A stretch of 63,830 bases of DNA from JBIYSM02 sp044759095 (GTDB taxonomy: Bacteria > Bacillota > Bacilli > Brevibacillales > Brevibacillaceae), in the NCBI RefSeq assembly GCF_044759095.2, contig NZ_JBIYSM020000023.1:1-63830 (forward strand). The letters run 5' to 3'. Position numbers and translations under genes: made by a program. Under the pieces are notes generated by a model. The model saw only the letters and a list, made by a program, of their open reading frames with translations. It did no database searches and was not told where the DNA came from. Position 1 is the stretch's first letter; each line of letters starts with the position of its first letter. Shown piece by piece: positions 32,705 to 40,266 of this stretch.

Positions 32705-33922
32705 TTACTCTTCAAGACTGGCCAAGGGGCCAAAGAATTCGTAGTGAATCCGCTCTTGGGGTACTCCCCACTCTTTCAAAGCCCGATGAACCGACTTCAT
32801 GAAAGGAACCGGCCCGCAAAAGTAAAAGTCCGCCTGTTTGTCGGCTACGGATTGCAGCCAGGTCAGGTCGATATACCCTTCCTTGTCATACTGTCGGTTG
32901 GCCTTGTCTTCATCTGTCGGCTCGGAATACAGCACGTACGACTTCACCTGATCGTATGTTGCGGCGAGCGATTTCACATGCTCTTTCATCGCATGGGTCT
33001 TGCTGTTCAACGCGGCATGTATGAACGTCACCGGACGGCCAGGCTGCTTTTCCACCATCGCATTCAACATGCTGATCATCGGGGTCAAACCGACACCGCC
33101 GCTGAGCAGTACCACCGGAGTCTCCTTTGTCATATCCAGAACAAAATCGCCGGCAGGAGCACTTACTGGCAGGACATCCCCTTCGTTTACGTGGTCGTGG
33201 AGGTAATGGGAGACCACTCCAGCCGGTTTGTTATCCCGTGCGTCCTCTCGCTTCACGCTGATCCGGTAGTAGTCTTTTCCCGGGCTGTCCGACAAACTGT
33301 ACTGGCGGATATGCGTATACGTTTCGCCGGGGATCTGCAGCTTCACGCTAATGTACTGGCCGGGCTGAAATGGAGAAAGGGCCTGACCATCCTGCGGTTT
33401 CAAATAAAACGAGGTGATAACATCGCTTTCCTTTACTTTTTGTACCACAACAAAATTGCGGAAGTCTCTCCAGCCTCCCGGCAATTCCTCCGCGTCACGA
33501 TACATCTGCTCCTCGACGCTGATGAACACATCGGCAATTACCTGGTAGGCTTCGGCCCACGCGTTGATGATGTCATCGGTGGCAGCTTCCCCGAGGACGT
33601 CTTTGATCGCCGCCAGCAGATTTTGGCCCACGATCGGATAGTGCTCCGGCTTGATCCCGAGGCTGCGGTGCTTGTGTCCGATCAGCTTTACAGCGGGTAA
33701 GATCGCTTCGAGATTGTCGATATGGGCCGCTGCCGCGTACACCGCATTGGCGAGCGCCGTTTGCTGCCGACCCTGCTTCTGATTGGCGTGATTAAAAATG
33801 TGCAGAAGCTCAGGATGGTTGGCGAACATCCTTTCATAAAAACGGGTCGTAATGGCTTTGCCGTGGGATTGCAGGACGGGAACCGTCGATTTTATGACAG
33901 CAATGGTTTGTTGACTCAGCAT
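32705..33922 (-). CDS. hmp: Flavohemoglobin, nitric oxide dioxygenase
   Basis: 405 residues. The globin domain (1-140) has the B10 Tyr29 (TRFYERMF) and proximal His85 in IGHKHRSLG; the FAD domain has RQYSLSD and the NAD domain GGVGLTPMISML and YFCGPVPFM. It oxidises NO to nitrate using NADH and O2. The ATG at 33922 follows GGAGGG; the open frame continues far upstream only because cdaS lies opposite. An Fnr-like box and a -10 element are placed for activation under low oxygen. NsrR boxes were not recognised. Confidence 0.97.
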   Translation of the reverse strand: MLSQQTIAVIKSTVPVLQSHGKAITTRFYERMFANHPELLHIFNHANQKQGRQQTALANAVYAAAAHIDNLEAILPAVKLIGHKHRSLGIKPEHYPIVGQNLLAAIKDVLGEAATDDIINAWAEAYQVIADVFISVEEQMYRDAEELPGGWRDFRNFVVVQKVKESDVITSFYLKPQDGQALSPFQPGQYISVKLQIPGETYTHIRQYSLSDSPGKDYYRISVKREDARDNKPAGVVSHYLHDHVNEGDVLPVSAPAGDFVLDMTKETPVVLLSGGVGLTPMISMLNAMVEKQPGRPVTFIHAALNSKTHAMKEHVKSLAATYDQVKSYVLYSEPTDEDKANRQYDKEGYIDLTWLQSVADKQADFYFCGPVPFMKSVHRALKEWGVPQERIHYEFFGPLASLEE

Positions 33923-33967
33923 GAGAAACCCTCCATCTTGGCATATCAATCGTTTCTTACACCGCCA

Positions 33968-33973
33968 AGTATA
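33968..33973 (-). promoter_or_regulatory. hmp -10 element
   Basis: TATACT, with no good -35 hexamer upstream, as expected for an activator-dependent promoter. The start of transcription would be near 33961. Confidence 0.55.
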
Positions 33974-33994
33974 AAGCGTCCGTTTCCCTTTCTC

Positions 33995-34010
33995 TGTGAT
34001 TGCGGTCACA
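33995..34010. promoter_or_regulatory. Fnr/Crp-type box between hmp and cdaS
   Basis: TGTGA-N6-TCACA is a perfect palindrome of the Crp/Fnr family; Bacillus Fnr binds this sequence. Its centre (34002.5) is about 41.5 bp upstream of the predicted hmp start, the usual distance for class II activation. The box also lies about 100 bp upstream of cdaS. Confidence 0.7.
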
Positions 34011-34108
34011 TCGATCATGGAGGGTTTGTGACAGCTGTGGGCCGGTATAGCTCGGTCCATTTCTGCAAATAGATAAGGTGGTAACCATTCCCTTCTTGAG
34101 GTGCTCTT

Positions 34109-34717
34109 ATGCCGTATACCAACTGTGATTTTTCTCCGATGAAGGAACGAGTGCGGGTGGAATTGAAGCATATTTCCGCTGCCATCGAGCAATGCCTGAA
34201 TGTGCTCAACAACGAAAATGACTGTTTGCTGGACAAGCTTGAGCAGATCAAGGATCATTTTTTGGGCATGCAGGCTGCGGCGGCATCGTATTACCTGCAC
34301 TGTTACCTCGCTCCGTACACCAGCAAATACGCGGAAATAGCCATTAGCATTCAGCATTTGTCCGAACGCCGTCACGGAGGTCTGATGATTATCGAGCGCA
34401 ACGACCCGGTTGAACCGCTCGTCCAGCCTGGCATACCCATCGGAGCTGCCTTGACCCATTCTCTTCTGGAATCCATCTTTCATCCGGGCAGCCCGCTGCA
34501 TGACGGTGCTGTTTTAATAAGAGCAAACACCATTATCTCTGCCGGCAACATTCTGCCCCTTTCCCGTAACATCTTCGGAGAGAAAAAACTGGGGACCCGG
34601 CATCGTTCTGCGATCGGCCTGTCTGAACAGTGTGATGCACTCGTGTTGGTAGTCTCCGAGGAAACGGGCAGGGTGTCATTTGCGCTGAACGGAGAATTGT
34701 ATCCAGTCTCCACTTGA
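34109..34717 (+). CDS. cdaS: Diadenylate cyclase CdaS, sporulation type
   Basis: 202 residues. Residues 1-60 are the two autoinhibitory helices of the CdaS/YojJ type; residues 65-200 form the DAC domain with the active-site motifs LHDGAVLI (DGA at 132-134) and GTRHRSAIGLSE (162-172). It makes cyclic di-AMP from two ATP. In B. subtilis CdaS acts in the forespore and supports germination. The ATG at 34109 follows GAGGTG. It is divergent from hmp; no sigma-G promoter was identified with confidence. Confidence 0.94.
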   Translation: MPYTNCDFSPMKERVRVELKHISAAIEQCLNVLNNENDCLLDKLEQIKDHFLGMQAAAASYYLHCYLAPYTSKYAEIAISIQHLSERRHGGLMIIERNDPVEPLVQPGIPIGAALTHSLLESIFHPGSPLHDGAVLIRANTIISAGNILPLSRNIFGEKKLGTRHRSAIGLSEQCDALVLVVSEETGRVSFALNGELYPVST

Positions 34718-34723
34718 TAGACG

Positions 34724-34951
34724 TTACCCTTTCTTTACCAGGAAACGGAACACTCCATTATTTTCTTCCACACTCATCAATTCATGGTTATTTTGTCGTG
34801 CCCATGCTTGGAAGTCATTTAATGCGCCTTTATCCGTCGTTTCCAATTCCATGATTTGTCCGGATTGCAGCCCATCCATCGCTTTTTTTGCCCGAACGAT
34901 CGGCATCGGGCAGGCCAAACCTTTTGCATCTACTGTAATATCCGCTTTCAT
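34724..34951 (-). CDS. TusA-like sulfur carrier protein
   Basis: 75 residues with the TusA/SirA fold. The sulfur-carrying Cys14 is in the motif GLACPMPIVRAKK. Such carriers receive persulfide sulfur from rhodaneses or desulfurases. It is the last gene of the sulfur operon and lies 43 nt after the persulfide dioxygenase gene. GGGAGG precedes the ATG. It converges on cdaS with 6 nt between stop codons. Confidence 0.93.
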   Translation of the reverse strand: MKADITVDAKGLACPMPIVRAKKAMDGLQSGQIMELETTDKGALNDFQAWARQNNHELMSVEENNGVFRFLVKKG

Positions 34952-34994
34952 CTTGATATTCCTCCCATTCGTTACGAAATTGTATGGTTTGTGA

Positions 34995-36122
34995 TTATGC
35001 GTGGTGGATCGCGCAGCGATTTGGACCGATTTCCAGCTCCGTTGCTTTTTCCGCAGACACTTCTACTGTCCCACGGTTGATTTCCACGATCTCTTCATAG
35101 TTTGGTGGTGTAAGAGCACCTGCTGTGCCGGCCACCATCTCCGTAAATTGCTCGCGATCCTCCGTCCGCATGATATCATTGCTCTTACGAATATCTCCCA
35201 GACGGGCGCCTACGTAGCCTCCTTCATTGATCTCCTTGATATCCGCAAAGTGGGTTGGCAACACCAGTACATCGTCAGACAGGTTTGCAATCGTTTTAAA
35301 TACCGTGTCGTACAGGGATTGCGCCCATTCTCTTGCCTTTCCGCCCAGGTCAGGTCTGCCAAGTCCGCCAACAAAGATGGTATCGCCGGAGAGAAGGTAT
35401 TTATCATTAACCAGAATCGACACGCTGCCGGGCGTATGACCGGGTGTCGGAACGGCAATCACTTTTACCTGAACCGCACCAAACTCAAGATTCTTATGTT
35501 TTTCCAGTGGTTCGTAACGCAGATTCGAGCCGTGCATTTCACTGGAGGAAATGTAGTAGGTCGCACCTGTTTTTTCTGCCAGCTCATGGCCCCCGGAGAT
35601 ATGGTCGGCGTGCAGGTGAGTATCAATCACATGAGCAATCGTTGCGTTTTCCTTTTCCGCCAGTTGCAAATATTCTTCAATGTGACGGTTAGGGTCAACC
35701 ACAAGTGCTTGCCCTTCGGAGATCACCATGTAAGAGAGGCATCCCTTTGCCAAGCGATTGACTTGAATCAGTTTGAACGGTTCCTCGGTTACGACTGTCA
35801 CTGGATGGTAGAACTGGCTCCATTCCTGCATCCCTTTCTCAAGGTAACTTACACGGTACCCTTTCCCATCCAGAATCTCGGCTACCATCTGTGCGCTTCC
35901 CCCTTTTGCACAGATCACCACAATCTCTTCGTCTTTGGGAAGATGTTGAAACACTTCTTCGTTCTCATCAAGAAAATCAAAGTAAGGGATATTGAAAGAT
36001 GTCAGTTTCTTTCCTTCGATTTTCCATTCCTGATAATCTTCAGGGTTGCGCACATCGAGGATGACAACTCCCTGTTCGATCTTGTCATGAAGTTCTTTTG
36101 CATGGATTGCTTTTACTGCCAT
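34995..36122 (-). CDS. Rhodanese-persulfide dioxygenase fusion
   Basis: 375 residues. An N-terminal rhodanese domain (1-115) has its catalytic Cys71 in VICAKGGSA. A metallo-beta-lactamase domain of the ETHE1 type (120-350) has the iron ligands THLHADH (167-173), a second His in PTPGHTPGS and Asp in LLSGDTIF. The pairing resembles CstB of Staphylococcus, although the domain order is rhodanese first. It should oxidise low-molecular-weight persulfides to sulfite or thiosulfate. GAGTGA is a weak ribosome site. Confidence 0.92.
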   Translation of the reverse strand: MAVKAIHAKELHDKIEQGVVILDVRNPEDYQEWKIEGKKLTSFNIPYFDFLDENEEVFQHLPKDEEIVVICAKGGSAQMVAEILDGKGYRVSYLEKGMQEWSQFYHPVTVVTEEPFKLIQVNRLAKGCLSYMVISEGQALVVDPNRHIEEYLQLAEKENATIAHVIDTHLHADHISGGHELAEKTGATYYISSSEMHGSNLRYEPLEKHKNLEFGAVQVKVIAVPTPGHTPGSVSILVNDKYLLSGDTIFVGGLGRPDLGGKAREWAQSLYDTVFKTIANLSDDVLVLPTHFADIKEINEGGYVGARLGDIRKSNDIMRTEDREQFTEMVAGTAGALTPPNYEEIVEINRGTVEVSAEKATELEIGPNRCAIHHA

Positions 36123-36139
36123 GATGATTCACTCCTTGT

Positions 36140-36715
36140 TTATGATTGTGTTTGAACGGGTCCCCTCCATCCGGACATGCCGGGAACCACGTTTTTCACT
36201 TTGGTAAAGCCTTTTTGCTGCAGGATCTGGCAAGCCGCGTCGCTGCGGTTTCCAGTACGACACACAACGTAAATCTCCTGATTTTGATAAGGCGCTAATT
36301 CTGCAATGGTTTCCTCCAGCTTTCCAAACGGTACCAACTTCGCACCTGGTATATGTCCAAAGGAGTATTCCATCGGCTCACGCACATCCAGAATGACCGG
36401 ATTTTCGTTTAGCTTTTGCTCCAATTCCTCGTTTGAAACCACATGCGGGTATTTTTGTTCCGGCTTCATTTCTGACGGGTCGGCTTTGCGGATGTAGTGT
36501 TTAAACACCCCGTTTTCATCAATCGTTCCCAGAAATTGGTTTCCGGTGCGTTCTGCCCAGCTACGGACATCGGCAACAGAACCCGGATCCGTAGCCACAA
36601 CTTCCAACACCTCTCCGCTTTTCATCTCATCCATTGCCTTTTTGGTGCGGACAATCGGCATGGGGCAGGCCAGCCCTTTGCAGTCAATGGATTTGTCTAC
36701 CAAAACGTTATTCAT
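36140..36715 (-). CDS. TusA-rhodanese fusion sulfurtransferase
   Basis: 191 residues. Residues 1-75 are a TusA domain with Cys17 in GLACPMPIVRTKK; residues 85-190 form a rhodanese with Cys152 in the active loop VCRTGNRSD. One polypeptide thus holds a sulfur donor and a sulfur acceptor site, comparable with CstA of Staphylococcus, which also joins these activities. It lies between the TauE exporter and the persulfide dioxygenase with 17-nt gaps, so the stoichiometry is probably matched. Confidence 0.93.
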   Translation of the reverse strand: MNNVLVDKSIDCKGLACPMPIVRTKKAMDEMKSGEVLEVVATDPGSVADVRSWAERTGNQFLGTIDENGVFKHYIRKADPSEMKPEQKYPHVVSNEELEQKLNENPVILDVREPMEYSFGHIPGAKLVPFGKLEETIAELAPYQNQEIYVVCRTGNRSDAACQILQQKGFTKVKNVVPGMSGWRGPVQTQS

Positions 36716-36731
36716 ATGAAGAGATCCTCCT

Positions 36732-37511
36732 TTAGGTTAAGATGTCGAGCCAAATTTTCACGGCGGTACTTAGAATCAGCACGGCCAGAATGGCTTGCAG
36801 GATTTTCGTATTGATTCGCTTGCTGAAACGGGCTCCCAGAGGGGCAGCCAACACACTCGCAATGACCATGATCACCGACGGCCAGAACAGCACATCTCCC
36901 GCCATCACTTTCCCTACTGTTGATCCAATGGAGGATATAAACGTAATGGCCAGGGAAGAAGCAATCGTCATGCGCGTCGGGATTTTCAAAACAATTAGCA
37001 TGATGGGTACCAGGATAAAGGCTCCGGCTGCGCCGACGATACCCGAAGCAACCCCAACAACCAGAGCCGCGATGACAGCGATGATTCGATGAAACCGAAC
37101 TTGGTCCAACGGTATATCATCGATTCCTTTATTTGGAACAAACATCATCATCGCTGCAATGGTTGCCAGAACACCATAAACCAGGTTGATCGTCTCTGCG
37201 GCAAGAAACTTCCCGCCGTATCCTCCGGCGAAACTCCCGATGATGATGGCGACGCCCATGTAGGCAACCAGCTTGTAGTTGATTACGTTGTCTTTTCGCA
37301 GAGCCAGTACCCCGGAGATCGTTGCGAAGAAGACCTGCACAGCACTGATGCCTGATACCTCATGAGCTGAATAAGCGGCAAGTCCCAACGCTGGCGGGAT
37401 ATACAGCAGCATCGGATACTTAATAATGGAACCCCCGATTCCCACCAATCCGGAGATAAATGAGCCGATAAACCCAATGAGAAACAATGTGATAACCAAT
37501 GAAAGCGTCAT
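36732..37511 (-). CDS. TauE/SafE family sulfite or sulfur-anion exporter
   Basis: 259 residues with eight predicted membrane segments. Family features are the glycine motif SGLVGIGGSIIKYP near residue 20 and GAAGAFILVPIML in the second repeat. In cst-like operons such permeases are thought to export sulfite or thiosulfate formed from persulfides. The ATG at 37511 has GGAGAGGGAG upstream. It is 15 nt downstream of a rhodanese gene. Confidence 0.9.
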   Translation of the reverse strand: MTLSLVITLFLIGFIGSFISGLVGIGGSIIKYPMLLYIPPALGLAAYSAHEVSGISAVQVFFATISGVLALRKDNVINYKLVAYMGVAIIIGSFAGGYGGKFLAAETINLVYGVLATIAAMMMFVPNKGIDDIPLDQVRFHRIIAVIAALVVGVASGIVGAAGAFILVPIMLIVLKIPTRMTIASSLAITFISSIGSTVGKVMAGDVLFWPSVIMVIASVLAAPLGARFSKRINTKILQAILAVLILSTAVKIWLDILT

Positions 37512-37526
37512 ACTCCCTCTCCTTCC

Positions 37527-37877
37527 TCATGGTTGAGGCAGGTGGGAGCCGGTATCCACTATCGACTTCTCCACGTCGCCCTCCCAAGCGATCATTCCAC
37601 CCATCATGTTCTTGACGTTTCTATACCCCATGGCGTATAGAAAATCGCAGGCGATACCGCTGCGATTGCCGCTGCGGCAAACCATGATGGTTTCTTCGTC
37701 CGGATTAATCTCCTTATAGCGATGAGATAACTCATTGAGACGAATATGCTTCGCTCCCGGAATTTTCCCGGTCGCTACCTCCTCATCTTCACGGACATCT
37801 ATAATCGTGAGTTTCTCCCCTCTTTTTAACCGTTCTTTCACATCGACAGGATGAATGTTTACAATTGGATTTGCCAT
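37527..37877 (-). CDS. Single-domain rhodanese
   Basis: 116 residues. The catalytic loop is MVCRSGNRSG with Cys67; IIDVREDEEVATGKIPGA is the CH2A-type start of the fold. It transfers sulfane sulfur between thiols. The ATG at 37877 follows GGAGGG. A CstR-like operator lies 16 nt upstream, directly in front of the ribosome site. First gene of the operon reading to TusA. Confidence 0.93.
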   Translation of the reverse strand: MANPIVNIHPVDVKERLKRGEKLTIIDVREDEEVATGKIPGAKHIRLNELSHRYKEINPDEETIMVCRSGNRSGIACDFLYAMGYRNVKNMMGGMIAWEGDVEKSIVDTGSHLPQP

Positions 37878-37892
37878 GTTCCAACCCTCCAA

Positions 37893-37908
37893 ATACCCTG
37901 TAGGGTAT
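37893..37908. promoter_or_regulatory. CstR/CsoR-like operator 1
   Basis: ATACCCTGTAGGGTAT, an inverted repeat, in the leader of the rhodanese-TauE-TusA operon. A TATAAT sequence lies just upstream (about 37918-37923 on the minus strand), so a bound repressor would block the start region. Confidence 0.75.
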
Positions 37909-37968
37909 ATTTATATTATTATAAAAAAGGAGCTGATCGTATTCGGTCAAATCTCCTTTTTCTCATTC

Positions 37969-38346
37969 TCATTTGGTGACACTGCCATTCCATCCGGACA
38001 TTCCGGTCTGAAGATGGCTAATGTTTGTAAATCCTTGTTTTGCCAACAACTTGGCAGCTTGGCGACTTCTCATCCCGCTCTGGCAAGTCAAAACGAGCGG
38101 TGTTTGGGGATCCAGTTCATTGATTCGTACTTTCAACTGGCTCAAAGGGATATTTTGAAACCCTTTAATATGACCCCGTTTGTATTCAAACGGCTCTCGA
38201 ACATCAATAAACAAGTGTCCCTGCGGTCTCTTCAACAGCTCCTTCAAATCATCCGGCTTTAAGTTTCGCAATCCTTTGACCGGAAGCAGCCTGCTCGCCA
38301 TGAAAACCGCAAAACCAGCAAGCAATAAATAAGGAATCCATTCCAA
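37969..38346 (-). CDS. Membrane-anchored rhodanese
   Basis: 125 residues. One N-terminal transmembrane helix (about 3-20) precedes a rhodanese domain with Cys88 in LTCQSGMRSR. I choose the TTG at 38346, since AAGGGGGTG is well spaced for it; a GTG three codons earlier overlaps that site. It has its own promoter with two adjacent operators and a small hairpin after its end, so it may be expressed both alone and with the genes below. Confidence 0.88.
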   Translation of the reverse strand: MEWIPYLLLAGFAVFMASRLLPVKGLRNLKPDDLKELLKRPQGHLFIDVREPFEYKRGHIKGFQNIPLSQLKVRINELDPQTPLVLTCQSGMRSRQAAKLLAKQGFTNISHLQTGMSGWNGSVTK

Positions 38347-38361
38347 TATTACCACCCCCTT

Positions 38362-38393
38362 ATACCGTATGGGGTATATACCCTTATGGGTAT
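38362..38393. promoter_or_regulatory. Two abutting CstR/CsoR-like operators 2 and 3
   Basis: ATACCGTATGGGGTAT (38362-38377) and ATACCCTTATGGGTAT (38378-38393) touch each other directly. Both lie just downstream of the -10 element, covering the start of transcription. Confidence 0.8.
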
Positions 38394-38394
38394 T

Positions 38395-38422
38395 ATTATA
38401 GACCGTTCCTTTTCTTTGTCAA
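38395..38422 (-). promoter_or_regulatory. Promoter of the membrane rhodanese gene
   Basis: TTGACA (38417-38422) and TATAAT (38395-38400), both perfect, spaced 16 bp. The -35 overlaps the stop codon of the small membrane protein gene upstream. Confidence 0.85.
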
Positions 38423-38595
38423 CCCCTCTTCTTCTCCATTTTTCTTATTGGAGGCAAATACAGCACGACGCCAACGAGTGTACTGATGATTCCGACCTGT
38501 TTTCGCAGAGGGAGTTTCTCCATCAGAGCACCGGGAGATCCCAATAGACTCTGCACCAGAAGAATCAGCCCTAACCCGATGAGACTGATGCCCAC
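38419..38595 (-). CDS. Small hypothetical membrane protein
   Basis: 58 residues with two hydrophobic helices (about 3-18 and 38-52) and a basic tail KMEKKRG. I do not recognise the family. The GTG at 38595 fits GGGGGTGG upstream and starts 4 nt after the full-length stop of the preceding (frameshifted) gene, which supports this choice over the GTG at 38616. Confidence 0.6.
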   Translation of the reverse strand: MGISLIGLGLILLVQSLLGSPGALMEKLPLRKQVGIISTLVGVVLYLPPIRKMEKKRG

Positions 38596-38599
38596 TCTT

Positions 38600-38967
38600 C
38601 TAGATTCCACCCCCACGTTTTCGTCGGGAAACCATATTCTCTCGAATCCCTTTATAGAGCATCCAGGAAATCATCCCCACGATGGCTGCTTCAAGCCCGT
38701 ACGCCCCCCGCTATACATGAGCAGGGCAAAAGGGTTTTCAAGAAAAAACGTATATTGTTCTACTACCGGCCAGAATTTATAGATGACAATTCCAACCAGA
38801 AAGGAGGAATTGACTGCATTTAGATAGGACTGAACCGGCGATTGATTCCTCCCCCTTTCGAACTCTTGCAGCAAGAACGTACCGATGAGAAAGCCGAGCA
38901 CCCACCCAAGCAGTTCTAACGGTATAGAAACCGGCCCCAATGGCAGAGACGTGGTTGGTTCAAACAT
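38600..38967 (-). pseudogene. Small membrane protein gene with a frameshift in a G6 run
   Basis: The first 90 residues (ATG at 38967, after GGAGG) contain hydrophobic segments around LELLGWVLGFLIGTFLL and NSSFLVGIVIYKFW. At the run of six G (38704-38709) the frame goes wrong: as given it ends at 38671 in RTGLKQPSWG. One more G would continue as AYGLEAAIVGMISWMLYKG and stop at 38600, a natural membrane-protein end. It may be a real mutation, slippage-based phase variation or a base-calling error. I do not recognise the family with confidence; it has a faint likeness to Lgt-type proteins. Confidence 0.65.
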
Positions 38968-38968
38968 G

Positions 38969-39510
38969 TCATTTTCCTCCCTGTAACGGTTCGATTACCC
39001 GTTGATTCACCTTTTTAACAGCTCCAATGGTGTAGGTAACAAGCATCGAAATGACCAAAAAAGGTATCGCTATCCCATAGAGTATATCAGGAGGTAAAAC
39101 ATTCCATCTGCAGCCGTTTCTGCCGTACCCGCCATAAACAAAATCGAAGAAAGGGCTAACCCGACACAGGGCGTCCACCCTGCACCAAAAGCCAATCCAA
39201 GCACAAAGGAAGTAACAAGTCCTTTTTGACCGGACTTTGGCAACCAGCGAACTTCTTTCATAAAGATGTCCAGCTGCAGCATACCTGCCATCTGCAGACC
39301 GAATAAAACCACGAATATACCACCTACCTTCTCCAGCCAATCACGGTACTCCGAAAGTACTTGACCGAGATAACTAGCTGATGCACCAAGCAGGACGAAG
39401 ATCAAACTGAACCCTAGAATAAAGCTGACCGATCGACTAATTAAAACACCTTTTCTTACCACGATCTTTCCTTCCGCAACCGTTCCTCCTGTTAATAATA
39501 TGATATTTGC
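38969..39510 (-). pseudogene. ccdA: CcdA-like thiol-disulfide transporter gene, truncated and frameshifted
   Basis: CcdA carries electrons across the membrane to extracytoplasmic thioredoxin-like proteins. The middle part is clear: LLTGGTVAEGK, SFILGFSLIFVLLGASASYLG, GGIFVVLFGLQMAG, FGAGWTPCVG (second Cys helix) and FYLLIYSMG. The frame then breaks at a GGG triplet (39074-39076); with one more G it continues GIAIPFLVISMLVTYTIGAV to the stop at 38969. The N-terminal ~35 residues, including the first SPC-P helix, are absent: homology stops near 39510, where a dispersed repeat begins. A GTG at 39462 could still start a short product. Confidence 0.75.
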
Positions 39511-39780
39511 AGTTCCATTTGGTGTGTGCTAGACTGCTCTTGTCCATCCTTTGTCCTCCTGTGATAAGTGTGAGCGGTTGGCAGACCGGCTCTTATCTTA
39601 TCACCGGGCTCAAAGGATGGCTACTCATAGCTATAAGCTTTCCTGAACCCCCAGTCGAACTGGGGGTTTTCGTATACAAGAAAACCCAGCCGACTTTAGC
39701 TAACGCTGGTGTCGGCTGGGGCCCCAAACCCTTTCCTTGTGGCTGTATTCGATGTCCCAATGTTATAACTTATATACTAA
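39510..39780 (+). repeat. Dispersed repeat, copy C, with a structured unit
   Basis: The segment has three parts: a nested hairpin (39544-39620), a perfect hairpin of AACCCCC/GGGGGTT (39646-39668), and the palindromic core plus AT-rich tail shared with copies A and B (39685-39780). It adjoins the broken end of ccdA. The layout resembles the transcribed end of an IS200/IS605 element (guide-RNA-like hairpins plus right end) without its transposase or TnpB gene. That reading is inference. Confidence 0.55.
39544..39620 (+). ncRNA. Candidate structured RNA with three nested stems
   Basis: CCATCCTTTG (39544-39553) pairs perfectly with CAAAGGATGG (39611-39620); inside, GTGATAAG (39561-39568) pairs with CTTATCAC (39597-39604); the tip pairs GAGC and GGT (39572-39578) with ACC and GCTC (39585-39592), leaving one bulged G. 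Three perfect nested stems are unlikely by chance. Strand is uncertain. Confidence 0.45.
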
Positions 39781-39808
39781 AAAAAGATCCCAAGCACCCT
39801 TGGGATCT
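39779..39808 (-). terminator. Terminator after the DUF302 gene
   Basis: GATCCCAAG and CTTGGGATC with TTTTTTT on the minus strand. Confidence 0.88.
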
Positions 39809-39813
39809 TCCTC

Positions 39814-40200
39814 TTATTTGCTAGACTCCAACACCTGGATCAGCGTCTTCTCGATCTCCTCGGCAATCGCCTGCAGTTCCTCGTCATAGAGCAGCCCAAT
39901 CAACACCGTTGGCTTCGGCAAGCCGATATGCGTCTTGCCGTTCTGCTCAAATACGACAATTTTGCAGGGTAAGAAGTATCCGACAAGATCATTCTTTTCA
40001 AGTACACGTGCCGCCTCGAATGGATTGCATACCTCCAGAACGCGGTACTGCCTGTCAAACGGGATTCCCTTGCTTTGTAACTTTTGAGCCAGATCCAGCT
40101 GCCAAAGCACACCAAAGTTATGTTTCTGCAATTGCAACTCGATTGCTTGGATAACGTCCTCCATGTTTTTATCGGTTGACACGGTGTAATGAAATTCCAC
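39814..40200 (-). CDS. DUF302 domain protein
   Basis: 128 residues. The DUF302 fold is shown by MEFHYTVSTDKNMEDVI, FGVLWQLDLAQKL and the YRVLEVCNPFEAARVL segment with a conserved Cys; FLPCKIVVFE follows. The family is common beside sulfur and redox genes but has no defined activity. The start is GTG at 40200 with GGAGGGA 5 nt upstream. It is the last gene of the unit read from 41352. Confidence 0.88.
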   Translation of the reverse strand: MEFHYTVSTDKNMEDVIQAIELQLQKHNFGVLWQLDLAQKLQSKGIPFDRQYRVLEVCNPFEAARVLEKNDLVGYFLPCKIVVFEQNGKTHIGLPKPTVLIGLLYDEELQAIAEEIEKTLIQVLESSK

Positions 40201-40266
40201 GATATCCCTCCTTCAGACTTCATGTTTTTACGAGTATATCGTTACCCATTGGAGACCATTCCAAGC

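Noticed and set aside
33923..34501. N-terminal extension of hmp
   Set aside because: The frame is open only because it runs antisense to cdaS; the ribosome site and the flavohemoglobin start are at 33922.
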